Both the position numbers and the translations under genes were made by a program. The notes beneath the pieces were generated by a model. That model searched no databases and was not told the DNA's origin. It worked only from the letters and a program-made list of their open reading frames with translations. Positions 11,071-18,421 of a stretch of DNA of 41,875 nt are shown in pieces (the stretch's first letter is position 1; each line of letters opens with the position of its first letter). The stretch covers positions 1-41,875 of the forward strand of contig NZ_JAUNPE010000009.1 of assembly GCF_030536815.1 (NCBI RefSeq). The letters run 5' to 3'. The stretch is from Kocuria sp. (GTDB lineage: Bacteria; Actinomycetota; Actinomycetes; Actinomycetales; Micrococcaceae).

Positions 11071-11613
11071 ATGAACGAGACTGACAACGGTCATGACGGC
11101 ACGACCGAGAACCAGACTGCCGATGTACTCGAGGCCCAGTTGAGCCCCCTCGAGGAAGAAGGCGAGATCGCGGCCGACTACATTGAGGAGCTACTCGACA
11201 CCGCTGACATCGACGGTGACATCGACATCGAGGTCCGCGATGGCCGTACGTACGTGTCCGTGGTGACCGAGGACTCCCAGAACTCCGAGTTGGAAGCCCT
11301 TGTAGGCCCCAAGGGCGAGGTACTGGATTCGTTGCAGGAGCTTGCCCGCCTGGCGGTTCTCTCCGCCACGGAGCGTCGCAGCCGCCTGGTGCTCGATGTC
11401 GCGGGCTACCGCGAGGCTCGCGCCGAGGTGCTGCGTGAGATGGCCCAGAAGGCTGTGGCCCAGGTGCAGTCCAGCGGTGACAGCGTGCATCTGGAACCGC
11501 TGTCCGCCTATGAGCGCAAGATTATTCACGACGCCGTGGCCGAGGCCGGTTTGCTCTCCGAGTCCGAGGGCGAAGGCCCGGGTCGCCACATCGTGATTTC
11601 TGCGGCGGATTAG
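11071..11613 (+). CDS. khpB: KhpB/Jag-family R3H RNA-binding protein
   Basis: 180-residue single-stranded nucleic-acid-binding protein (Jag, SpoIIIJ-associated; KhpB in later naming), linked in Firmicutes and mycobacteria to control of cell elongation and division. Seen: an acidic N-terminal tail (about 1-35), a KH-like domain (about 45-115, with LVGPKGEVLDSLQELARLAV), and a C-terminal R3H domain with the ERKIIH arginine-x3-histidine motif and GEGPGRHIV. The ATG at 11071 is preceded by GAGGAAGAG; an upstream in-frame start would run into the end of yidC. It sits 13 bases after yidC, the usual arrangement. Confidence 0.93.
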   Translation: MNETDNGHDGTTENQTADVLEAQLSPLEEEGEIAADYIEELLDTADIDGDIDIEVRDGRTYVSVVTEDSQNSELEALVGPKGEVLDSLQELARLAVLSATERRSRLVLDVAGYREARAEVLREMAQKAVAQVQSSGDSVHLEPLSAYERKIIHDAVAEAGLLSESEGEGPGRHIVISAAD

Positions 11614-11617
11614 GTCT

Positions 11618-12343
11618 GTGGCACGTTCACATTCGTCCAAGGCGCACGACGCCGCTCCGGGACCTTCTCAGCCTCCCGCCACCTCGCGTCCGGCCCCCGA
11701 TCCGCAGCCGGCTCCTCCGCTGGCAGGTTCGGAATTGGAGGCCGCCCAGCGGCTCTTCGGCGACAGACTGGCGCTTGCCGAACGCTATACCAAGCACCTG
11801 GCATCGTCGGGAATCGTCCGTGGGTTGATCGGCCCGCGTGAGGCACCCAGACTGTGGGAACGTCACGTACTCAACTGTGCCGTGGTCCAGGAACTCATCC
11901 CGGAGAACGCACGTGTGGTGGACGTGGGCTCCGGTGCCGGTCTGCCGGGACTGTGCCTCGCCCTGGCGCGCCCGGACATCGCGATCACCCTGGTGGAACC
12001 CCTGGAACGTCGTGTCCAGTGGCTCGACGAAGTCATCGAGGACCTTGAATTGCCCAACGTGACCGTACTGCGGACGCGTGCCGAACAGGCCAAGACGCAG
12101 CTGAAGAACGTTGATGTGGTGACGGCTCGCGCCGTGTCCGCGTTGACCGGCCTGATGGACATCACCCTTCCCCTGCTCAAGGGGTCCGGACAGCTGCTCG
12201 CCCTCAAGGGGCGGTCGGCGCAGGACGAGGTCGACAAGGCCAAGAAGAAATTCAATCGGTTCGGAGTGCGGTCCGCGGAAGTACTCACCGTGGGTGAGGA
12301 TCTGCTGAGCGAACCCACCACGGTGGTCCGCCTGAGCTTGTGA
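11618..12343 (+). CDS. rsmG: 16S rRNA (guanine-527-N7) methyltransferase RsmG
   Basis: SAM-dependent methyltransferase (GidB) that modifies G527 of 16S rRNA, a position linked to streptomycin response. 241 residues. Seen: a Pro/Ala-rich N-terminal leader (about 1-40), the RsmG entry helix region RLFGDRLALAERYTKHLA, the SAM motif VDVGSGAGLPGLCLAL near residue 105, and VVTARAVSALTGLMD. The GTG start at 11618 is four bases after the khpB stop with no strong ribosome site, so translation may be coupled, and an internal start cannot be excluded. It ends 70 bases before parA. Confidence 0.93.
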   Translation: MARSHSSKAHDAAPGPSQPPATSRPAPDPQPAPPLAGSELEAAQRLFGDRLALAERYTKHLASSGIVRGLIGPREAPRLWERHVLNCAVVQELIPENARVVDVGSGAGLPGLCLALARPDIAITLVEPLERRVQWLDEVIEDLELPNVTVLRTRAEQAKTQLKNVDVVTARAVSALTGLMDITLPLLKGSGQLLALKGRSAQDEVDKAKKKFNRFGVRSAEVLTVGEDLLSEPTTVVRLSL

Positions 12344-12413
12344 TCCTGATCGGTGTGCCCGATATGGCTGGGTAAGCTAACGCAGTACAGTCTGTAACCG
12401 TCGGAGAGGACGA

Positions 12414-13466
12414 GTGGTACGAGTGGAGCAGAACTCCGAAACTCGGAACGACCGGGTGCGCGGCCATGATTTCGGTCTCCCACCGGATCCCGCAGCACAA
12501 ACAGAAAAGGTTGTTCCGGACCGAGGACGTCACGTTTCACGTGAAACAGACACCCCGCACGGTACGGCAGCGCAGCAGGCAGTAGCGGATACCGCTCTTG
12601 GGAGGAAGCTCGTGGAAGAGAATAAACGTCGTGCACGACTTAGGCAGACCAAGATCGATCCCCCTGCTGAAACCCGGTACATCACGATCAGTAATCAAAA
12701 GGGTGGCGTGGGTAAGACCAGCACCTCCGTGAACCTGGCTGTCGCACTGGCTCAACAGGGCCAGAACGTCTTGGTCATCGATAACGACCCGCAGGGCAAT
12801 GCGTCCACTGCCTTGGGAATTCCGCACGGCACGGATGTCGACAGTGTCTATGATGTTCTGATTGACGAGACTCCGATCGTAGATGTTGTTCAGAAGTCGC
12901 CCGAAATGGAGAATCTCTGGGTGCTGCCGGCCACCATTGACCTCGCCGGGGCGGAGATCGAACTGGTCTCAGTCGTGGCACGCGAACAACGGCTCCAACG
13001 GGCGCTCAAGGAATACGGGAAAGCCCGCGAAGAACGGGGCGAGACCCGCTTGGACTACGTGTTCATCGACTGCCCGCCGAGTCTTGGACTTCTGACCATC
13101 AATGCGTTCGTTGCTGCCACCGAGGTACTCATCCCCATTCAATGTGAGTACTACGCATTGGAGGGTCTGAGTCAGCTCCTGAACAACATCACCATGATTC
13201 AGAAGCACCTGAACCCCGACTTGTCCGTGTCCTCTATTCTCTTGACGATGTACGACGGCCGTACCAACCTTGCCTCTCAGGTGGCCGATGAAGTGCGGCA
13301 ACACTTCCCTGACCAGGTCATGGACACGATGATTCCGCGGTCGGTGCGGATATCCGAAGCCCCGAGCTATCAGCAAAGCGTCATTACGTACGACCCGAGC
13401 TCCACCGGTGCCCTGTCCTATCTCGAAGCAGCTGCCGAACTGGGAGCGCGCTCTCCCAAACCCTAG
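12414..13466 (+). CDS. parA: chromosome-partitioning ATPase ParA
   Basis: Walker-type ATPase that moves ParB-parS complexes apart. 350 residues. Seen: a poorly conserved N-terminal extension (about 1-85), the deviant Walker A KGGVGKT at 96-102, the DNDPQGNAST Walker A' region, FIDCPPSLGLLTINA, and a C-terminal helix with PRSVRISEAPSYQ. The GTG at 12414-12416 has GGAGAGGA (12402-12409) before it. A parS-like palindrome at 12533-12548 falls inside the N-terminal extension and encodes VSRET at residues 41-45. Like the sites in parB, it uses a stretch of protein that is otherwise poorly conserved. It heads a parA-parB pair, although a terminator at 13527-13561 lies between the two. Confidence 0.96.
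   Translation: MVRVEQNSETRNDRVRGHDFGLPPDPAAQTEKVVPDRGRHVSRETDTPHGTAAQQAVADTALGRKLVEENKRRARLRQTKIDPPAETRYITISNQKGGVGKTSTSVNLAVALAQQGQNVLVIDNDPQGNASTALGIPHGTDVDSVYDVLIDETPIVDVVQKSPEMENLWVLPATIDLAGAEIELVSVVAREQRLQRALKEYGKAREERGETRLDYVFIDCPPSLGLLTINAFVAATEVLIPIQCEYYALEGLSQLLNNITMIQKHLNPDLSVSSILLTMYDGRTNLASQVADEVRQHFPDQVMDTMIPRSVRISEAPSYQQSVITYDPSSTGALSYLEAAAELGARSPKP
12533..12548. other. parS site 1 (inside parA, one mismatch)
   Basis: CGTTTCACGTGAAACA, one base away from the consensus TGTTTCACGTGAAACA. It lies in the N-terminal coding part of parA and is translated as V-S-R-E-T. Confidence 0.8.
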
Positions 13467-13472
13467 GCACCA

Positions 13473-13488
13473 TGTTTCACGTGAAACA
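13473..13488. other. parS site 2 (after parA)
   Basis: Perfect TGTTTCACGTGAAACA, six bases after the parA stop codon and before the intergenic terminator. Confidence 0.95.
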
Positions 13489-13526
13489 CGCACGGATAGC
13501 CGTTTGAAGCCGTAGAACAGCTATGG

Positions 13527-13561
13527 AGGGCCGCGAACTTGCCGAGTTCGCGGCCCTTTTT
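13527..13561 (+). terminator. intrinsic terminator after parA
   Basis: A perfect 13-bp stem (13527-13539 AGGGCCGCGAACT with 13545-13557) with a 5-base loop ends in TTTTT (13557-13561). It should end or attenuate parA transcription, so parB probably has its own promoter in 13562-13717. Confidence 0.9.
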
Positions 13562-13606
13562 ACGTCCAGGTCATTAAGGCTCCAGCTGGACATCGGCCAG
13601 TTGCGA

Positions 13607-13622
13607 TGTTTCACGTGAAACA
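13607..13622. other. parS site 3 (parA-parB intergenic)
   Basis: Perfect TGTTTCACGTGAAACA about 100 bases upstream of the parB start. It is placed where ParB binding could also affect the parB promoter. Confidence 0.95.
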
Positions 13623-13717
13623 ACGACCCGAAACACGGCGCCGCATGGCCCAGGCGGTGCAAGCGGACGGCCGCACGTGGATAAGATGAACGTCGGAGAT
13701 ATGACGAAAGGATTCAC

Positions 13718-15499
13718 GTGAGCGAGAAACGACGAGGTCTGGGTCGCGGCCTTGGAGCCCTGATTCCCAGCGGTCCGGCATCGGCCGCCGAAACGACTAC
13801 CGCAGACAGCGGCACGACGACGGTCAAGACGGAATCACCAGAACAACGGCAGGGACGAGCGCGGACCGGAACAAGCAAGAATTCCGCTGCGTCGGATGCT
13901 GCATCAAGTAAACCCCGTACCGAGCAGGAATCCGTGAAGGCCAACTTGGAGACGCCCCCCACGAATAAAAGGAACGAGCAAAAGGGAGCCCAACAACCCG
14001 CCCGAGGGCGGTCTGTCGAATCTGCCGGTAAGAAGAACAAGACGGCCGGAGACACGACCGGCGCGACGCCGAAGAGGTCGGGTGATAATGCCCCGGCGCA
14101 AACAAAGGAGACAGCTGCCGAGGTTACCGGGAAGAAGCCGAGTGTTTCACGTGAAACATCGCCCGAATCCCGCGGCGTGAGCAAGGGGACTAAACCCAGC
14201 GCACGTTCGCGACGCGACATGGGTCAGGCCTTGAGAAGTACGACCAGTGTCCGCCGTCCGGTGGACATGTTCTTCCTTCCCTCCGATGAGCCCGAAGGAA
14301 ACGACGAATCGGAACCCTCGACGTCGCCCGTCAATGGGCCACCATCACATGAGCTCAATGAATCGCCGGGAAATAAGGTTCAGCACGATGTTTCACGTGA
14401 AACATCGGATACCTCTCGGACTACGATCGCCCAGGGTCGTGATGGAACGACGGCAGAAGACCCACCGGCGAAAAACACCAAGTCTTTCGATGCAGCGTCC
14501 GCACCCAACGAGTCCCGTAATGCGCGCGGCGCGGTTAGCAGGCAAAGCAGTCTGCCCCAGCAAGCACCGAACGGCCGTACGGACTCATCCCGGGCGGCAG
14601 ATTCAGACCCGAATGTTTCACGTGAAACATCTGCCAACTTCGAGGACGATACCGACCCGAGCCAACTCGGGGCCGTACCGGGCGCGCAGTTTGCGGAAAT
14701 ACCTGTCGCCGACATCCACCCCAACCGGAAACAGCCTCGGCAGGTATTCGATGAGGATGAACTGGCTGAGCTTGCCTTCTCCGTGAAAGAACTCGGAGTC
14801 CTGCAGCCTGTCGTGGTGCGGCCCAGCCGCGAGGGAGAGGGTGCAAAGTACGAACTGGTTATGGGCGAACGGCGCTGGCGTGCCGTTCAGAAGGCCGGAC
14901 TGGATTCCGTCCCCGCGATCATCCGCGAAACCGCGGATGACGATCTCCTGCGTGATGCCCTCCTGGAGAACCTGCATCGGTCGCAGCTGAATCCCCTGGA
15001 AGAAGCGGCCGCTTATCAGCAGCTGTTGGAGGAATTCGGTGCCACGCAGGACGAGCTCTCCCGCCGCATTGGCCGGTCTCGTCCGCAAATCTCCAATACC
15101 CTCCGCCTTCTACGCCTACCACCCCTGGTTCAACGCCGCGTCGCGGCCGGGGTATTGAGCTCCGGTCACGCGCGGGCATTACTGGGTCTGACCGATCCCG
15201 CAGACATGGAGCGTCTGGCGCAGCGGGTAGTAGCGGAGGGCATGTCCGTGCGAGCCACGGAGGAAACGGTGGCGCTGTCGGACGGACTTAAGCGTCACGG
15301 GACCAAGCGCAAGAGTGCTACCCATCGTCATGACGATCGACTCAACTACATTGCAGATGCTTTCTCGGATCGTTTGGACACGAGCGTCAAGATTCAGCTG
15401 GGTGCACGCAAGGGCAAGATGACCATTGAGTTTGCGTCCGTGGAGGACTTGAACCGCATCATCGATGTCTTGGACCCAAAAATGGAGGACCAGAGCTAG
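13718..15499 (+). CDS. parB: chromosome-partitioning protein ParB with long disordered N-terminus
   Basis: CTP-dependent DNA clamp that loads at parS. 593 residues against a usual 280-380. Residues 1-16 (SEKRRGLGRGLGALIP) are the conserved ParA-interacting leader. Residues about 18-322 are a Ser/Thr/Glu/Lys-rich, probably disordered insertion. The ParB core begins near 325 (FAEIPVADIHPNRKQPRQVF), with the CTP-binding GERRWRA motif at 383-389, the ENLHRSQLNPLEEA region, the helix-turn-helix GRSRPQISNTLRLLRL, and a C-terminal dimer domain. Three perfect parS sites lie within the insertion and encode VSRET at residues 143-147, 225-229 and 300-304. GTG start at 13718 with AAAGGA upstream. The frame is intact throughout. 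Confidence 0.96.
   Translation: MSEKRRGLGRGLGALIPSGPASAAETTTADSGTTTVKTESPEQRQGRARTGTSKNSAASDAASSKPRTEQESVKANLETPPTNKRNEQKGAQQPARGRSVESAGKKNKTAGDTTGATPKRSGDNAPAQTKETAAEVTGKKPSVSRETSPESRGVSKGTKPSARSRRDMGQALRSTTSVRRPVDMFFLPSDEPEGNDESEPSTSPVNGPPSHELNESPGNKVQHDVSRETSDTSRTTIAQGRDGTTAEDPPAKNTKSFDAASAPNESRNARGAVSRQSSLPQQAPNGRTDSSRAADSDPNVSRETSANFEDDTDPSQLGAVPGAQFAEIPVADIHPNRKQPRQVFDEDELAELAFSVKELGVLQPVVVRPSREGEGAKYELVMGERRWRAVQKAGLDSVPAIIRETADDDLLRDALLENLHRSQLNPLEEAAAYQQLLEEFGATQDELSRRIGRSRPQISNTLRLLRLPPLVQRRVAAGVLSSGHARALLGLTDPADMERLAQRVVAEGMSVRATEETVALSDGLKRHGTKRKSATHRHDDRLNYIADAFSDRLDTSVKIQLGARKGKMTIEFASVEDLNRIIDVLDPKMEDQS
14143..14158. other. parS site 4 (inside parB)
   Basis: Perfect TGTTTCACGTGAAACA in the parB insertion, encoding V-S-R-E-T at residues 143-147. 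Confidence 0.95.
14389..14404. other. parS site 5 (inside parB)
   Basis: Perfect TGTTTCACGTGAAACA in the parB insertion, encoding V-S-R-E-T at residues 225-229, in the same reading frame as site 4. Confidence 0.95.
14614..14629. other. parS site 6 (inside parB)
   Basis: Perfect TGTTTCACGTGAAACA near the end of the parB insertion, encoding V-S-R-E-T at residues 300-304, about 20 residues before the ParB core. Confidence 0.95.
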
Positions 15500-15558
15500 C
15501 TAGCACTTGCGGGGCCATGGCCCGAGGCATGAGTCTTGCCGATCGGCCCCGCAGACAA

Positions 15559-15598
15559 AAGTGGCCCCGATGTTTCACGTGAAACATCGGGGCCACTT
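15559..15598. terminator. bidirectional terminator-like palindrome between parB and the cwlM-like gene
   Basis: A perfect 40-base palindrome (20 bases per arm, centre between 15578 and 15579, outer arm AAGTGGCCCCGA) lies between the convergent genes. On the minus strand it ends in TTTT (complement of 15557-15560), so it is most likely a terminator for the minus-strand gene. On the plus strand there is no T-run. Its central 16 bases are a perfect parS site. Confidence 0.7.
15571..15586. other. parS site 7 (centre of the terminator-like palindrome)
   Basis: Perfect TGTTTCACGTGAAACA forming the middle of the 40-base palindrome at 15559-15598, downstream of parB. Confidence 0.95.
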
Positions 15599-15619
15599 CC
15601 ATGTGCGGAGCCCGCAAGC

Positions 15620-16825
15620 TCAGTTCGAGTTGTAGTAGTCCTCAATGTCCGACAAACTCATGGTGCCGGTCGCAATGTTATCGGCGGACCGAACGTACAT
15701 TCGCTGTAGCGCGCACAGGATGGATTCCGCCAAGCGCTCCCGGTGTTCGGGGTTCTCGAGATTGATCCGTTCGGCGGCGCTTGAAAGATAACCCAGGTCA
15801 ATCCACACGGTGGGGGCATTCGAGTAGCGCAAGAGCTCCCATTGACGAGCGTGACAACCGAGATCCTGGGCGCCGGTACGGGAGATCAGTTCCTTGAGAA
15901 TGTACCGTGCTGCGGTTTCACCAATGGGAGAGAAGGTCTCAGCACCATCTTGGTCACCCCAGTAATAGGTGGCCACGCCATTGGCTGACTCCGAGGCGTT
16001 CCAGTCACAATGAAGTGTCAGTACGAGCGCGTCGGGGTGTCCCTGGGTGGCCGCGGCCTTGGACTCGACCGTGCGGACCGGTTCGCCGGACCTGGTCATG
16101 TAGCTACCGGTGCTGAGTATCACCGGTGACGCGCCCACGTTGTTCAGCAGCTCGTACGTGCGCAGGGCAACGTCGGTCGTAATGCGCTCTTGGTCAGCCG
16201 TGAACTGTTCGGGTGCCGTGGGGGAGATAGCTTGACCGGAAGTGGACCAGGGCAGCAGGATGATCACACGCTGCTTCAGGGCGTTGGTGGCCTGTTCCAA
16301 ACGGTGGTAATCACGCAGCGAGTAGGCCTTGGACGACGTAATGTTCTTGTTGATGCGTGCAAGCGCCGCAATTGTTTCGAGATCCACCACGCCATCGGCC
16401 TCGAGGCCCAGGTTCTGCTGCAGTTCCACCACTGCGTAGTGGGTCTTGCGGCAGAACACCCCATTGAGGTGACCGTAGTAGAAACCCAACCGAGACAGGT
16501 TGGCTTGAATGAGTTCAACGTCCTCGCCGCGCAGGGGGTGCTCGGCGTCGTAGAACAATGGGCGGTCGCCCAGGGTGTACTGGGCTTGCGTCAGAGCGGT
16601 CTCGGTTTCGGGGCCGAGCACGCCGTCCACGATCAGCCCCTTGTTCTGCTGGAAGATCCGCAGGGCGCCGTCGAGCGTCTCATCAAAGTGTGACGGGTCT
16701 TTGACGGCGTCCGGGGACAGACCAGTGGCACCCTCGCTGGCGCGGATGAGGCGTTCGCGAAGCCCCACCACGCGCCGGTCGGTCACTCCCAGACGCAGGT
16801 TGGCCGCATGTGGCTCGGATGTCAC
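15620..16825 (-). CDS. CwlM-like cytoplasmic pseudo-amidase with two peptidoglycan-binding domains
   Basis: 401 residues, no signal peptide. Two PG_binding_1-like domains (about 12-80 and 95-158, each with the DGVLGPETETAL or DGVVDLETIAAL pattern) precede an Amidase_3-like domain (about 185-380). Active Amidase_3 enzymes have a DPGHGG zinc histidine, which here reads LLPWSTSG (190-197). The catalytic glutamate in the usual VELGF motif is aspartate here (D343 in IDLGYLSS). The other likely zinc ligands, E213 and H272 (LHCDWN), remain. Location beside trxA-trxB and near parB matches mycobacterial CwlM, a cytoplasmic regulator of MurA, so a regulatory role is inferred. GTG start at 16823-16825 with GGGGGAAG upstream. 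Confidence 0.85.
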   Translation of the reverse strand: MTSEPHAANLRLGVTDRRVVGLRERLIRASEGATGLSPDAVKDPSHFDETLDGALRIFQQNKGLIVDGVLGPETETALTQAQYTLGDRPLFYDAEHPLRGEDVELIQANLSRLGFYYGHLNGVFCRKTHYAVVELQQNLGLEADGVVDLETIAALARINKNITSSKAYSLRDYHRLEQATNALKQRVIILLPWSTSGQAISPTAPEQFTADQERITTDVALRTYELLNNVGASPVILSTGSYMTRSGEPVRTVESKAAATQGHPDALVLTLHCDWNASESANGVATYYWGDQDGAETFSPIGETAARYILKELISRTGAQDLGCHARQWELLRYSNAPTVWIDLGYLSSAAERINLENPEHRERLAESILCALQRMYVRSADNIATGTMSLSDIEDYYNSN

Positions 16826-16882
16826 TGGTCTTCCCCCTGACAGTTGTGGAACGTGAAGCGCGGTAGCTAGTGTGCCGCGCGC

Positions 16883-17218
16883 TCAGGCTGACGGGGTCAG
16901 GTAGTCCGCAAATTCCTTCTCCAGCGCGGACTTGGGCTTGGCGCCGATCGAGGTCTTGGCCACCTCGCCGTCGGCAAACAAGTAAACCGCGGGGATGGAC
17001 GTAATGCCGTACTTGGAGGCAATGGCGGGGTTGTCGTCAACATTGACCTTCACAACGTCAATGTTGTCCGCGTACTCGGCGGCCATGGCATCCAGCACCG
17101 GGCCCAACTGCCGGCAGGGTCCGCACCATTCGGCCCAGAAGTCCACGATGGTGGGCTTGGAGTTCTCCAGCACCTCGGCCTGGAAGTTGGCGTCGGTGAC
17201 GTCTTTGGCTGCACTCAT
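16883..17218 (-). CDS. trxA: thioredoxin
   Basis: 111-residue thioredoxin with the active-site WCGPC at residues 31-35, the cis-proline loop TSIPAVYLF and the normal fold length. It reduces protein disulfides in the cytoplasm using electrons from the thioredoxin reductase encoded 89 bases upstream on the same strand. ATG at 17216-17218 with AAAGGAA about ten bases before it. The symbol follows common usage; actinobacteria often have several paralogues. Confidence 0.95.
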   Translation of the reverse strand: MSAAKDVTDANFQAEVLENSKPTIVDFWAEWCGPCRQLGPVLDAMAAEYADNIDVVKVNVDDNPAIASKYGITSIPAVYLFADGEVAKTSIGAKPKSALEKEFADYLTPSA

Positions 17219-17307
17219 GTCGATTTGTTCCTTTCAGCGGGTGAATAACCGGATGGGCCGGACCATTCACCAATGGTTGAGATTGATTATGACGCAGACA
17301 CCCGTGG

Positions 17308-18333
17308 TCAGCTGTCCAGCGCTGCCAGGTAGTGCTCCACATCGATGGCGGCAACGCATCCGGAGCCGGCAGCCGTGATGGCCTGGCGGTAGGTGGCGTC
17401 GAGCACGTCACCGGCGGCAAAAACACCGGCGACGGACGTTGTCGAGGAACGGCCGTCCACGGCAATGGTGCCGTCCACGGTCAGTTCCAGCTGATCCTTG
17501 ACCAAATCAACGCGGGGATCGGAGCCGATGGCCACGAACAAGCCGGTGATATCCAGCTCCGAGGTTTCTCCGGTCACGGTGTCCTCCAGGGTCAGGGACT
17601 CCACCTTGGACTCACCGTGGATGTCCTTGACCTGCTTGTTCCACAGGATGTCGATTTTGGGATCATCGAACGCGCGCTGTTGCATGATTTCCGAGGCGCG
17701 GAACGAATCGCGGCGGTGGATCAGGGTCACCTTGGACGCAAACTTGGTCAGGAAGGTCGCCTCCTCGATCGCGGAGTCACCGCCACCCACCACGGCGATG
17801 TTCTGCTCCTTGAAGAAGAACCCGTCACACGTGGCGCACCACGACACACCGTGGCCGGACAGACGCTCCTCATTGGGCAGGCCCAACTTACGGTAGGCGG
17901 AACCGGTGGCCATGATCACGGTGCGGGTGCGCAGTACGGTGCCGTCCTCGACGGTCACGGTCTTGATCTCGCCCTCCAGCTCCACGGATGTGACGTCCTC
18001 GAAACGAATGTCCGCACCGAAGCGCTCGGCCTGCTGCTGCATATTGGTCATCAAATCCGGCCCCATGATGCCTTCGATGAAACCCGGGTAGTTCTCGACA
18101 TCCGTGGTGTTCATGAGTTCACCACCGGCGGTGACGGAGCCGGCGATCACGATGGGCTTGAGGTCCGCGCGAGCGGCGTAAATAGCGGCGGTGTAACCGG
18201 CGGGTCCCGAACCGACGATGACCACGTCGTGGACGGCGTCGTCGGAGGTGGCGGGGGCGGTCTCCTGCGCCTGGACGGGCGTCAGGTTCAAGTTCACGGC
18301 GTTCGCGAAGGAGGGGCCGAGATCATTGCTCAC
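17308..18333 (-). CDS. trxB: thioredoxin-disulfide reductase
   Basis: NADPH-dependent flavoenzyme that regenerates reduced thioredoxin. Seen: FAD-binding GSGPAG (41-46), redox-active CATC (166-169, in SWCATCDGFFF), NADPH-binding GGGDSAIEEA (183 onward) and the C-terminal FAD motif GVFAAGDVLD. 341 residues from the GTG at 18331-18333. The first 33 residues (SNDLGPSFANAV...) are an extra, non-conserved leader, and the ribosome site (AGAAAGG) is rather far, so the start is less certain than the identity. Pairs with trxA downstream. Confidence 0.95.
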   Translation of the reverse strand: MSNDLGPSFANAVNLNLTPVQAQETAPATSDDAVHDVVIVGSGPAGYTAAIYAARADLKPIVIAGSVTAGGELMNTTDVENYPGFIEGIMGPDLMTNMQQQAERFGADIRFEDVTSVELEGEIKTVTVEDGTVLRTRTVIMATGSAYRKLGLPNEERLSGHGVSWCATCDGFFFKEQNIAVVGGGDSAIEEATFLTKFASKVTLIHRRDSFRASEIMQQRAFDDPKIDILWNKQVKDIHGESKVESLTLEDTVTGETSELDITGLFVAIGSDPRVDLVKDQLELTVDGTIAVDGRSSTTSVAGVFAAGDVLDATYRQAITAAGSGCVAAIDVEHYLAALDS

Positions 18334-18421
18334 GTGTCTGAAAACCTTTCTGGGGATTACCGCGTTCGCGGCGGGAAACTACTGGAAGAACGTGCCGGTA
18401 CGGCGTGAATATTCCGGACCG

